Shown piece by piece: positions 6,842 through 14,436 of a stretch of 64,000 nt of DNA; the stretch's first letter is position 1, and each line of letters starts with the position of its first letter. The translations under genes were made by a program, and so were the position numbers. Under the pieces are notes generated by a model that worked only from the letters and a program-made list of their open reading frames with translations, was not told the DNA's origin and searched no databases. The stretch lies in the NCBI GenBank assembly GCA_964428955.1, contig CAYSAD010000002.1, forward strand, positions 62,001 to 126,000, read 5' to 3'. Source of the DNA: CAYSAD01 sp964428955. Its GTDB lineage: Bacteria > Patescibacteriota > Saccharimonadia > Saccharimonadales > Saccharimonadaceae.

Positions 6842-7621
6842 ATGCCAGAAGATTTCATAAAGACTTTTTTTACCAGGCAAGAGGAGACCCTGTATCGTTC
6901 TCGGTTTAAGGCTTTACTCGAGTGCTTAAACAACGACGAGTTACTAGACCTTGTTTATAAGGTAAATTTTGAACTTGGGATTAGAACAGAGCCTGCAAAA
7001 TCAGTTAATTCCTACTTTCTTACTCGTGCCAAAGATTTGCCAGTGCCTCGCTTGCGTAAGTTAATTTATAGACTGATTGACGAATATAAAGCCGAGTCTG
7101 TGTATAGTCGCAAATATGCGTTTGTGATCTTTCTGCGTGAGCTTACGTTTAAACTGAAGAATAAAGATCTAGCTTATGAATGTTACAGTCTATTTCTTGA
7201 GTCCGAATACCGAAGTATCCGAAATAGTGCCTATAAACTCATCGACTTAGATGAAGATGAATTACTAAATTTCGAAAAAACTTTCAATAAGTATCATGAC
7301 AAGGATGCATATCAACTTTTATTGAAGTTAGAAAAACGTGAGTTGAAAGAAAAGTATTTCGAAGAGTTATTTGATTATGCGTCTGGTTATGATTTATGGC
7401 AGCTCTTCAAAAATATCGATTTGGACGACAATCGTCTCAAGCGACTTGAAGATAAGGATGCTATCACGTATGTATATGTATGTGCTATGCGAGGATTAAA
7501 GATTGATGACAATAAAGCCTTGAGAATATGGAAAAAGTATTCTAGTGATGAAAGAAAATACATCCTCCTCTCTTCGTTCGGAAAGATGAAGCTGTGGAAT
7601 GTGATTACAAAAATTCAGTAG
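6842..7621 (+). CDS. Helical-repeat-like protein of unknown function
   Basis: 259 residues from ATG 6842, five bases after the previous stop; a TTG start at 6770 would overlap the previous gene by 66 bases. The sequence is acidic-basic mixed, Leu- and Tyr-rich, and predicted almost entirely helical, with segments of about 35-40 residues that recall HEAT or TPR-type solenoids (LRKLIYRLIDEYK; FEKTFNKYHDKD). No catalytic motif seen. Last gene of the rightward A+T-rich operon; likely a scaffold or sensor if the island is a defence system (inference). Confidence 0.65.
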   Translation: MPEDFIKTFFTRQEETLYRSRFKALLECLNNDELLDLVYKVNFELGIRTEPAKSVNSYFLTRAKDLPVPRLRKLIYRLIDEYKAESVYSRKYAFVIFLRELTFKLKNKDLAYECYSLFLESEYRSIRNSAYKLIDLDEDELLNFEKTFNKYHDKDAYQLLLKLEKRELKEKYFEELFDYASGYDLWQLFKNIDLDDNRLKRLEDKDAITYVYVCAMRGLKIDDNKALRIWKKYSSDERKYILLSSFGKMKLWNVITKIQ

Positions 7622-7671
7622 CAAGTATATTGTGAAATAATGAGCTTATAAAACTCCTCGGCCTTCGCAGC

Positions 7672-8103
7672 TTATACGGCTTCGTTTGAGTCGAATTCCA
7701 CTGTCCACTCAATCCCATACTTATCTCTAAACATCGCAAAGTACGTACCCCACGGGCTCTCATCTATCGGCACTTCCACCGCGCCGCCTTCTGAAAGGCC
7801 TTGGAATAGCCTGTCGGCTTCTTCTTTCGTTTCTGTGTAGACCGCTATTTTCGACCGGTTTTCGTTTTCACTTACCCGACCCATGCTTTCGGGGACATCA
7901 TTGGCGATGAGGGTGCTGCTGCCGATAGGTAGCGTAATGCGCATGATTTTATCTGCCTCGTGCTCCGGCACGGGAAACTCGTCGCTGGCGATATCTTTGA
8001 AGCGCACGATCGGTCCAAGCTCTCCGCCAAATACAGATTTGTAAAAAGTGAAGGCTTCTTCGGTATTGCCGTTGAAGTTGATGTACGGATTGATGGTTGC
8101 CAC
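7672..8103 (-). CDS. VOC superfamily (PhnB-like glyoxalase fold) protein
   Basis: About 143 residues from GTG 8103. It opens VATINPYINFNGNTEEAFTF, the usual start of PhnB-like 'vicinal oxygen chelate' proteins. Next come YKSVFGGELG and a second repeat ending with WGTYFAMFRDKYGIEWTVEF, the diagnostic C-terminal motif. The substrate is unknown; many relatives are small-molecule binding or resistance proteins. The upstream frame to 8181 reads through the antisense of a second VOC gene remnant and is unlikely to be translated. There is no clear ribosome site. Confidence 0.8.
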   Translation of the reverse strand: MATINPYINFNGNTEEAFTFYKSVFGGELGPIVRFKDIASDEFPVPEHEADKIMRITLPIGSSTLIANDVPESMGRVSENENRSKIAVYTETKEEADRLFQGLSEGGAVEVPIDESPWGTYFAMFRDKYGIEWTVEFDSNEAV

Positions 8104-8112
8104 GGTTGCACT

Positions 8113-8223
8113 ATTCACGAACCAGTCACTGAAACCGGCGACAACATCGTGGTTGCGACGGTGAAGAAACCGAACGGCCAACTCCTCGGGCTAATTTACA
8201 ATCCGCATTTTAAAATGAAGTAA
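8113..8223 (+). pseudogene. C-terminal remnant of a second VOC/glyoxalase gene
   Basis: The plus-strand frame from 8113 to TAA 8223 reads IHEPVTETGDNIVVATVK and then KPNGQLLGLIYNPHFKMK. This closely resembles the last strands of VOC/bleomycin-resistance-type proteins (EP..DTGDGI.VATV.DPFGN.LGIIYNPHF). The rest of that gene is missing: sequence before 8113 belongs to the oppositely oriented VOC gene. I read it as a gene broken by rearrangement at about 8104-8113, next to the right edge of the island. Confidence 0.6.
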
Positions 8224-8266
8224 CTTCCTGGCTAGAATCGTTCCAATAATCCCCTCCTCTCTCTGC

Positions 8267-8272
8267 TATACT
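8267..8272 (+). promoter_or_regulatory. Extended -10 box upstream of small basic peptide gene
   Basis: TGC-TATACT at 8264-8272, an extended -10. The predicted leader of about 90 bases includes AAAGGAG and a three-codon frame ATG GAC GCT TAG (8305-8316). Confidence 0.4.
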
Positions 8273-8369
8273 AACTCTAGTAGGCAAAGGAGATTCTACC
8301 CATCATGGACGCTTAGCATTCATCCGCACACAAAATCATTCAACACATTATCTGAAAGGATGTTTGCAT

Positions 8370-8426
8370 ATGGCCAAAGGTCAGAATAAGCGCAAAGAGG
8401 TCAAGAAGCCGAAGAAGCAAGACTAA
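8370..8426 (+). CDS. 18-residue basic peptide
   Basis: ATG 8370 with GAAAGGA nine bases upstream encodes MAKGQNKRKEVKKPKKQD and stops at TAA 8424-8426, directly before a strong terminator. A promoter, a ribosome site, an isolated frame and a terminator all fit a real gene. Very short Lys-rich proteins beginning M(A/S)KGQN-RKE-KK occur as conserved hypotheticals in other bacteria (from memory, not searched). Nucleic-acid or ribosome binding is a guess from its charge. Confidence 0.6.
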   Translation: MAKGQNKRKEVKKPKKQD

Positions 8427-8461
8427 AATAAATACGCCAGCGTCTAGCTGGCGTATTTATT
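8427..8461. terminator. Bidirectional intrinsic terminator
   Basis: Perfect 15-bp stem AATAAATACGCCAGC (8427-8441), loop gtcta, complement 8447-8461. It lies between the convergent peptide gene and FMN reductase gene. The A/T base of the stem supplies short U-tracts on both strands. Confidence 0.8.
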
Positions 8462-8476
8462 GACGGAAACTGGTGA

Positions 8477-9034
8477 TTACGCGGTGACCGGTACGGCGAC
8501 CGCAGCAAGCAGTTCATCAATCGTCAGCTTGAGCTGTTCCGTGATCGCAGGTGCATCGATGGCAGAACCGTCCACTCCGATTTGTTTCATGAAGTGCAAA
8601 TGCGTTGTGGCTGGCAACTGCTTGGCCTTCAGGTTACCCAGTACTTCTTTGGCGGTGATATGTGCCCGTGTGCCACCTACCCAACCGTAACCGACAACAC
8701 TAACAGGTTTGTCGTTCCACTCGGCGTAGAGCCAGTCGAGAGCGTTCTTTTGAATCGCCGTCATACTGTGGTTGTATTCAGGCATAAGCAAGATGACACC
8801 GTCGGCAGCACTAACTAATTGTGCCCATTTTTCAACTCGCTCGTCAGTATTTTTGAAGTCGGGCGACATTGGCACATGTTCGGCGTTGAAGAACGGTAGA
8901 TCGATCTCTTTCAGATCCGCAATCGTCAGCTCGACGTCACCATGAGTTTTCAATTCACTTTCGACGTGTGCGAGTACTTTGTCGGCGATGCGGCCTTTGC
9001 GCGCGCTACCGGTCACTACTAGAATTTTTGGCAT
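8477..9034 (-). CDS. NAD(P)H-dependent FMN reductase, flavodoxin-like
   Basis: 185 residues. It starts MPKILVVTGSARKGR, the phosphate-binding loop of the NADPH-dependent FMN reductase family, and carries LLMPEYNHSMTAIQKNALDW at about 81-100, matching the family motif PEYN-S-P--LKNA-DW. It probably reduces flavin, quinone or azo substrates with NAD(P)H in the cytoplasm. The leader contains AAAGGGG and upstream an ACTATA-N5-TATAGT palindrome near the promoter, so control by a redox or xenobiotic repressor is plausible. Confidence 0.9.
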   Translation of the reverse strand: MPKILVVTGSARKGRIADKVLAHVESELKTHGDVELTIADLKEIDLPFFNAEHVPMSPDFKNTDERVEKWAQLVSAADGVILLMPEYNHSMTAIQKNALDWLYAEWNDKPVSVVGYGWVGGTRAHITAKEVLGNLKAKQLPATTHLHFMKQIGVDGSAIDAPAITEQLKLTIDELLAAVAVPVTA

Positions 9035-9126
9035 AAAGTTTTCTACCCCTTTGAAGAGTTAAATGATATTGAGACAACGTAAACACGCCTTTCTGTGCAT
9101 CAGCACGTGTTCACATTACTATAATA

Positions 9127-9158
9127 AGTATAGCATCAATTACTATATTTCGTATAGT
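9127..9158 (-). promoter_or_regulatory. Promoter with overlapping palindromic operator
   Basis: Minus-strand TATACT (9127-9132) is a likely -10. The -35 side is covered by the inverted repeat ACTATA (9142-9147), TTTCG, TATAGT (9153-9158). A dyad over the -35 region is the usual position of a repressor site. The leader to ATG 9034 is about 85 bases. Confidence 0.4.
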
Positions 9159-9221
9159 TTTTGTCACGAAATTCAACCCTACCGAGGCTACACGGGATCG
9201 GACTGACGGCAAGTCAGCGAC

Positions 9222-10982
9222 TTACCAGCCACCACCACCGCCTCCTCCGCCTCCACCGCCGGATGAGCCGCCGCCGCTCGAGCCGCCCGATGACGAGGAG
9301 CTTGCCGATGAATAAGTAGCTGTGGTCGCGAAGCCGCTCATAGCACTACTGAAGACTGCGGCGTTAAAGACGGCGCCTTGCGACCCGCTGTACCAGTCCG
9401 GCTGTGTACCGGCGGTTTCATAATATAGGCCAAGTTGTTTGTTCCATTCCTTTTCCTGACCAAAGAGGATGGCATACGGCAAAGTACGTTCATATAGTTT
9501 GACGAGCTGCTTGGGATCCGTGGCATCGCCGATCTTCACCTTCGCCGCGCCCTCCGGGCTTTGCAGCATTTTGATACGCTCTTCCTCGGCGACAGAAATA
9601 TACAACTTAAGACCCTTGAGGTAGCGCATCAGCGCCAGACCTTTGTCGGTGAGCGGCCACAGCATATAACTCAGAACAAATGCGTCGAGCGCGATGATCA
9701 GCAGGATCGGGCTTAGCAGTACAATGCCGACGATCAGCGAACCAAGGGCGAAACGCCGGTACCAGGCAGATTGCGCGGGCACTTTAGTGCGCAGGCTATA
9801 GTCGCCACGGATGAGCGCCTTGAGTTTCTTGGGGTTGTCGCTCATGCGCCGATAGACGGCAGTGCTATTTTGGAGCGATTTCATATTAAGACGGCTACCT
9901 ATCGCAGTGTCATCGGCAAAAATATCACTAAGAATTTCTTTCTCATCGGGAAACAAGTCATCAAGCGATTTGATGATTTCCAGCTCGTATTGAGGCCGGG
10001 TGAAAATCCCCTTTTCTTTGACCTGATAAATCTTCAAATAGTGGCGAACGGCCAGATCAATGAGCTGGGCGGTGAACGATGCTGCGGACGGCATCAGGAG
10101 ACCCGATACGTTCACGCTCGCCTCTTTGGGTGGGATGTACTCGGCGACAATCGGATCGTGCTCACGAGTGCGATTCGATAGGCGCGCGTAACGCACCCCG
10201 AGCCAGATGATAATACCGACGCCAATGACCGTCAATACTATCTGAAGAAAGAACCAGCCATACATGAGCTTTTGACCGAGCGACAGCTCGTAGCCGACGA
10301 ACGTATTCGGCTGAAAACCGACCGCGACGGTCACGTTCTCACCCGGATTCATTTGGGTGGCTGTGACCACGAATCCATTACCGGACCGCTTCAGCTGGCA
10401 AGCGTTCGCGCTGCCGATACTACCCTGGTAACAGGCTGATTTGCCCGTCAACGCACTAGCGAGACTATCGTCGACCGCCAGCGTGACCGATAAGTTACTG
10501 ATCGGCACCTGCCAGTTGGTACCGTTCGTATCCCAGTACAATTCGTCACTTCGGGTGTCGCCGAAATATTTAGTGACGTCGCGCTGCGTGTAGATAATGA
10601 CATAGGTCTGAACACCGTGGACATAGCTGTTGGCATCGCCTATCCGGACGACTTCATTGCCGTTCTGATCATACGTGGTATAGCTGAGCCGCTTCCCAAA
10701 CTGATCGGTAACCGAGTCAAGCTTGAGACTCGTCGAGTGACCGTCGTACTGTGTCGGAATCGCTCGTTCAATGCCATGATTCAGATCCGCCTGTGAGAAA
10801 TTGGCCGTTATGGTCTCTTTAGTCGTCAGAATCGATCGCTGGGCGTCATCGCGGCTCAGCGTATAGTTAATGTCGTAATTGGTAATCGTAAACTGATTGG
10901 TACTGGCTGCCTGCGCCAGATGAGCTGATACCAGTGATATTGTCACCAGACCTATGAGAAAAAGAATCGTCTTTTTGAACAT
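9222..10982 (-). CDS. DUF2207 domain membrane protein with Gly-rich tail
   Basis: About 586 residues. N-terminal signal peptide (MFKKTILFLIGLVTISLVSA, cleavage near AQAA), an extracellular DUF2207 beta-rich domain, a membrane helix near residue 250, a cytoplasmic region, two more helices (around 415-450), and a low-complexity tail of Ser then Gly ending in Trp. DUF2207 proteins are predicted surface membrane proteins of unknown role, common in Actinobacteria and CPR; the Gly-rich C-terminus is typical. ATG 10982 follows TACACT by exactly six bases; the longer frame to 11069 overlaps the preceding gene. Confidence 0.88.
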   Translation of the reverse strand: MFKKTILFLIGLVTISLVSAHLAQAASTNQFTITNYDINYTLSRDDAQRSILTTKETITANFSQADLNHGIERAIPTQYDGHSTSLKLDSVTDQFGKRLSYTTYDQNGNEVVRIGDANSYVHGVQTYVIIYTQRDVTKYFGDTRSDELYWDTNGTNWQVPISNLSVTLAVDDSLASALTGKSACYQGSIGSANACQLKRSGNGFVVTATQMNPGENVTVAVGFQPNTFVGYELSLGQKLMYGWFFLQIVLTVIGVGIIIWLGVRYARLSNRTREHDPIVAEYIPPKEASVNVSGLLMPSAASFTAQLIDLAVRHYLKIYQVKEKGIFTRPQYELEIIKSLDDLFPDEKEILSDIFADDTAIGSRLNMKSLQNSTAVYRRMSDNPKKLKALIRGDYSLRTKVPAQSAWYRRFALGSLIVGIVLLSPILLIIALDAFVLSYMLWPLTDKGLALMRYLKGLKLYISVAEEERIKMLQSPEGAAKVKIGDATDPKQLVKLYERTLPYAILFGQEKEWNKQLGLYYETAGTQPDWYSGSQGAVFNAAVFSSAMSGFATTATYSSASSSSSGGSSGGGSSGGGGGGGGGGGW

Positions 10983-10988
10983 ACTTCC

Positions 10989-10994
10989 AGTGTA
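10989..10994 (-). promoter_or_regulatory. -10 box of leaderless DUF2207 gene
   Basis: TACACT, then ggaagt, then ATG 10982, just behind the stop of the upstream gene (10999). Confidence 0.5.
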
Positions 10995-10998
10995 GCAG

Positions 10999-11445
10999 TT
11001 ACGCGTCTTGCTCGATATATGAAACGCGGTTGATCGGCACATTGCCGGTCGACAGTCGCAAATCAGCATCGTCCGGATTCGACGGTGGAAATAGATACTC
11101 GATATCGAGATTCAAGCTGATCGACAGCGGCAAGCGCTCGCCGAGCGATACGCAATTGATATCTTTAATACCGCCTATCATGCCGACGTTCTCAACCACC
11201 ATATAGCTGTCGGCGTGTTCCATGCTATCAATGATCGCGAACTGGGCTACCAAAGATACGGCCTTGTCTTCCGGCGAAAGCTTCTCGAGCGTTGCCGCTA
11301 ATGATCGGGCTGCCAAAATAGCGGTATTGATCTGGCGTTGCCGCGATGATTCTCGATCGATTTCAGATTGGAATATTTCCATCATATCGAACAGGTTGTT
11401 CGGATCTGGATTAAGTGTCGTACCGGGAACCCACAGCTCTGTCAT
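10999..11445 (-). CDS. Hypothetical protein, 148 residues
   Basis: Soluble mixed alpha-beta protein with no membrane helix. A helical N-terminal half (FDMMEIFQSEIDRESSRQRQ) is followed by a strand-rich part. Not recognised. It ends 16 bases before the DUF2207 start and probably shares its transcript in part. TTTACA-N18-TACAAT ends nine bases before ATG 11445, so the mRNA leader is at most a few bases. Confidence 0.65.
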   Translation of the reverse strand: MTELWVPGTTLNPDPNNLFDMMEIFQSEIDRESSRQRQINTAILAARSLAATLEKLSPEDKAVSLVAQFAIIDSMEHADSYMVVENVGMIGGIKDINCVSLGERLPLSISLNLDIEYLFPPSNPDDADLRLSTGNVPINRVSYIEQDA

Positions 11446-11521
11446 AATCTTGCCATTGTACCCCCGGCCGTCGATTGATGTAAACCTTAAGCAAAATGGT
11501 TCAGAGTATAGCGTGAGGCAA

Positions 11522-12826
11522 CTACCCGACTAATTCGCTGATAGTGAGTCGTTTTTGTTCGGTGGTGTCGCGATCACGGATGGTAACGGTGCCGTCTTCC
11601 AATGTCTCGAAGTCGACAACAACGCAATGCGGCGTACCGATTTCATCTTGGCGGCGATAACGCTTGCCAATGTTGCCATTGTCATCCCACATGACGTTGC
11701 CATGCTTTTTCTTAAGTGCTCGGTAGACTTCCTTGGCCTTTTCGACAAGTTCGGGCTTATTCTTGAGTAGTGGCGAAACCGCGTATTTTACGGGGGCCAG
11801 ATGTTCGGGAAACTTCATAACGATACGCTTTTCACCAGCCACTTCGTCTTCAGTGTAAGCACTCGTTAGCACGGCCATCAGAGCACGCTCGACACCGAAA
11901 CTCGGTTCGATGACGTGTGGAACAAATTTTGTGTTCGTTCCCTTGATGGTGTATTCCATGCTTTTGCCACTGACATCTTGAATGTTCTTCAAATCAAAAT
12001 CAGTACGATAGGCCAGACCGAGTAGCTCTTCGCGACCGATTGGGAAATCAAACTCAATGTCGATAGTCCGCTGACTGTAATGAGCGCGGTCGCTGGCGTC
12101 GACTTCCAGTTCGTGAACGTTAGCTTTCGGCAGACCAAGCATATCAAGAAATTCGTGAGTACTCGCTAGCAGTGCTTTGAATGATTCCTGCCATTTGTCA
12201 GGCTCGACGAAATACTCGATTTCCATCTGTTCGAATTCGCGCGAACGAAAGATGAAATCGCGCGGCGAAATCTCGTTGCGGAAGGCTTTGCCCTGCTGAG
12301 CGATACCGAACGGCAAATCCGGATAGAACGTATCGATGACGTTTTTGTAATTCGTGAAGATACCTTGGGCAGTTTCTGGGCGGAGATAGGAGACGGAACT
12401 CTCGTCCGCTACCGGCCCGACGCTGGTCTTGAACATCATATTGAATTGTTTCGGCTCACCGAACGTACTTTCTTTACCGCAGGCTGGACACTTGTTCGGA
12501 TTATCGAGCTTGTCGGCACGATGGCGAGTGTGGCAATTGCTGCATTCTACCAATGGATCGGTAAAGGTATCGACGTGCCCACTAGCCTGCCAGACTTTCT
12601 GGTTCATCAGAATGGCCGCATCGACACCGTACATGTCATCACGCCCATCGACGAAGAATTGCCACCACAGATTCATGATGTTGCGTTTTAACTTTACCCC
12701 AAGCGGGCCGTAATCCCACGTACCACTGAGACCACCGTAGACGTCGCTACCTGGATAAATAAAGCCTCGTCGCTTCGCTAAAGATACGATCGCTTCCATT
12801 TTTTCGTTCTTGGTGTTTTCCGCCAT
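11522..12826 (-). CDS. glyS: Glycyl-tRNA synthetase, alpha2 type
   Basis: 434 residues, class II synthetase of the dimeric type, charging tRNA-Gly. Visible: KRRGFIYPGSDVYGG at the N-terminus, a zinc motif CSNCHTRH...CPAC, motif 2 GIAQQGKAFRNEISPRDFIFRSREFEQMEIEYF, and motif 3 region FGVERALMAVL. The C-terminal anticodon domain ends RDRDTTEQKRLTISELVG. The start is MAENTKNEK at 12826, ten bases after TATAAT (12837-12842). The frame extends to 12865, but that would place the start upstream of the promoter. Confidence 0.93.
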   Translation of the reverse strand: MAENTKNEKMEAIVSLAKRRGFIYPGSDVYGGLSGTWDYGPLGVKLKRNIMNLWWQFFVDGRDDMYGVDAAILMNQKVWQASGHVDTFTDPLVECSNCHTRHRADKLDNPNKCPACGKESTFGEPKQFNMMFKTSVGPVADESSVSYLRPETAQGIFTNYKNVIDTFYPDLPFGIAQQGKAFRNEISPRDFIFRSREFEQMEIEYFVEPDKWQESFKALLASTHEFLDMLGLPKANVHELEVDASDRAHYSQRTIDIEFDFPIGREELLGLAYRTDFDLKNIQDVSGKSMEYTIKGTNTKFVPHVIEPSFGVERALMAVLTSAYTEDEVAGEKRIVMKFPEHLAPVKYAVSPLLKNKPELVEKAKEVYRALKKKHGNVMWDDNGNIGKRYRRQDEIGTPHCVVVDFETLEDGTVTIRDRDTTEQKRLTISELVG

Positions 12827-12912
12827 AGTCTCTGTCATTATACCAGTAGTTGACTTTTTGGACACAACGTTGTATTATTTATAGATTCTCATTGTCATAC
12901 TTATGGAGGTGA

Positions 12913-13347
12913 ATGATGGGAACACCCGTGCACCGTGGTGGCTTCATCACCGAAGCGACCAAGTTGCTAAGTAGTGGACGCCCGGCCGCAGCACTCGACA
13001 TGTTGTACCGATATTCGGACAACATCTATGCGCGACGGACGGATGTGTACTGGCGGTTACGTGCCGCCGCGATCTTTCTCTCACAGGGAAAGAAAGCGGA
13101 AAGTGAGGCATTCGCTTGCCTTGCGGAGTTGCCAGCAATCGGTGCGGATCGAGAATTTCTCGATCTGTACGTGGCAGCGACCAGGGCGTTGGCATGTCGC
13201 CGGTTGCCCGTTATCAGCTGGACAAGGCGTTCGCGTCACCAGCTGGTCGACTACAACATCTTGACAGTCGTCAAGATGGCCGAAGCGTTCGGTCGCGATG
13301 GTGACAAACTGGAAGCCGAGCTGTCAGCGCTACGACCCAAGTCGTGA
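12913..13347 (+). CDS. Hypothetical TPR-like protein
   Basis: 144 residues, opening with two ATGs (12913 and 12916) behind a strong GGAGGTGA. Predicted helical: ATKLLSSGRPAAALDMLYRYSD and WRLRAAAIFLSQGKKAESEAFACLAEL look like one or two tetratricopeptide hairpins. Function unknown. Divergent from glyS; followed by a G+C-rich hairpin. Confidence 0.65.
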   Translation: MMGTPVHRGGFITEATKLLSSGRPAAALDMLYRYSDNIYARRTDVYWRLRAAAIFLSQGKKAESEAFACLAELPAIGADREFLDLYVAATRALACRRLPVISWTRRSRHQLVDYNILTVVKMAEAFGRDGDKLEAELSALRPKS

Positions 13348-13365
13348 CAGCCGAGCCGCCACCCC

Positions 13366-13395
13366 GCCCCCTTCGACATCACTGTCGAAGGGGGC
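13366..13395. terminator. Hairpin between convergent hypothetical gene and recO
   Basis: 12-bp perfect stem GCCCCCTTCGAC (13366-13377), six-base loop, complement 13384-13395. The following sequence (attctcattt) is only moderately T-rich, so it may act in both directions as a weak terminator. Confidence 0.6.
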
Positions 13396-13399
13396 ATTC

Positions 13400-14077
13400 T
13401 CATTTCAAGGCAGCGTGCTGACGAGCCAACAATTCGCAATCGTGAATGATCGACTCGATGCCGCCGACTTGTGCCAGGGTCTTCAGCGATTTAGCCGAAA
13501 TCAATCGCAATAATTTTATATGATCGGCCGTAATACTCCCACGCGGTGCTAGCCGCAAGCCTTGCTCGTTTTGATCGTAGCTATAAGCTTCGGCTTCCTG
13601 TAGCTTATCACCCGCCACGTCGCGCGATAGATTCAATTCATTGCCGAGCAGTGAGGCATGACGCAGACAAAACCACGTCCGAGTAAGATCGAGTGTCACG
13701 CTTTTGGCGTCGAGTGCCATTAGCACCTCTTTGGCGACGTCGAACCATTCCGGCTCGTCGACCATTTCACTGGCCGACGCCACCCGCTTCAGCACCTCAT
13801 AGCCGAATTGCATACGGTCGTAGTCTTCCAAAATATGCCGATAGAATTGCATTAAACGCGCCGAAGTCAAAATGCCAAGCTCACCCCTCCCCTGACCGAT
13901 GACTATGTCGCTGATAGCGAACAGCTCGATACCACCGGCCAGCCGGGATTTCTCTTTGCGTACACCACGAGCCATTACCGCTTGTCGGCCATCGGGCGTC
14001 AACAGTTGTAAAATGCGATCGGCCTCACCGTAATTGGTACGGCGCAACACAATTGCCTGAGTACGCAAACTTTTCAT
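13400..14077 (-). CDS. recO: DNA repair protein RecO
   Basis: 225 residues. The N-terminal OB fold opens MKSLRTQAIVLRRTNYGEADRILQLLTPDGRQAVMARGVRKEKSRLAGGIELFA, a textbook RecO start, followed by the helical C-terminal domain. RecO loads RecA onto SSB-coated DNA with RecR in the RecFOR pathway. The C-terminal Cys4 zinc site of some RecOs is not evident. It overlaps the receiver-domain gene by four bases and is last in a three-gene operon with the two-component pair. Confidence 0.92.
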   Translation of the reverse strand: MKSLRTQAIVLRRTNYGEADRILQLLTPDGRQAVMARGVRKEKSRLAGGIELFAISDIVIGQGRGELGILTSARLMQFYRHILEDYDRMQFGYEVLKRVASASEMVDEPEWFDVAKEVLMALDAKSVTLDLTRTWFCLRHASLLGNELNLSRDVAGDKLQEAEAYSYDQNEQGLRLAPRGSITADHIKLLRLISAKSLKTLAQVGGIESIIHDCELLARQHAALK

Positions 14078-14436
14078 ATTGTTACGCTCCGTACCGCCGC
14101 GGTGACATCATCAGGGTGCATGGTAGCTTTATCAAGTAACCGACGCACGCCGTAAGGCTTCAAGCTTTCCAGCGACAAGTCATCGGCCAGATTGGTGACC
14201 AGAACGATTGGAATAGACGCCAGGTCATCATGCGACTGCAATTCATGCAGCAGCGTGAAGACCGTCGAGCCAGCCAGTAGTACATCCGCCACGATGGCCA
14301 CCGGTCTGGTCGTATCAATTAGGCCGATCGCCGCCGGCGCGTGCGAAGCGGTAGCGACTGAATAGCCAGCTTTCCCAAGCGTTCGCTCAAACTGGCGAGC
14401 TAATAGCAGATCGTCTTCGATCAACACGATGTTCAT
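14074..14436 (-). CDS. Single-domain response regulator
   Basis: 120 residues, receiver domain only. Acidic pocket EDD at 7-9, phosphoacceptor Asp in VADVLLAG near 51, and the conserved Lys in LLDKATM near 103. No DNA-binding domain, so it signals by protein contact. It overlaps the kinase gene by four bases (ATGA) and also overlaps recO, so the three are one operon. Confidence 0.88.
   Translation of the reverse strand: MNIVLIEDDLLLARQFERTLGKAGYSVATASHAPAAIGLIDTTRPVAIVADVLLAGSTVFTLLHELQSHDDLASIPIVLVTNLADDLSLESLKPYGVRRLLDKATMHPDDVTAAVRSVTI

Noticed and set aside
8104..8181. Longer 169-residue form of the VOC protein
   Set aside because: The extra 26 residues are the antisense of the broken VOC gene and have no family similarity; GTG 8103 matches the family N-terminus.
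8305..8316. Three-codon frame MDA-stop as a regulatory leader peptide
   Set aside because: Kept only as a remark: the Shine-Dalgarno spacing is long and such short frames are frequent by chance.
9222..9310. Gly/Ser-coding low-complexity DNA as a possible microsatellite
   Set aside because: It encodes the C-terminal Gly-rich tail usual for DUF2207 proteins; codons vary (gcc, gcg, acc types), so it is not a pure repeat.
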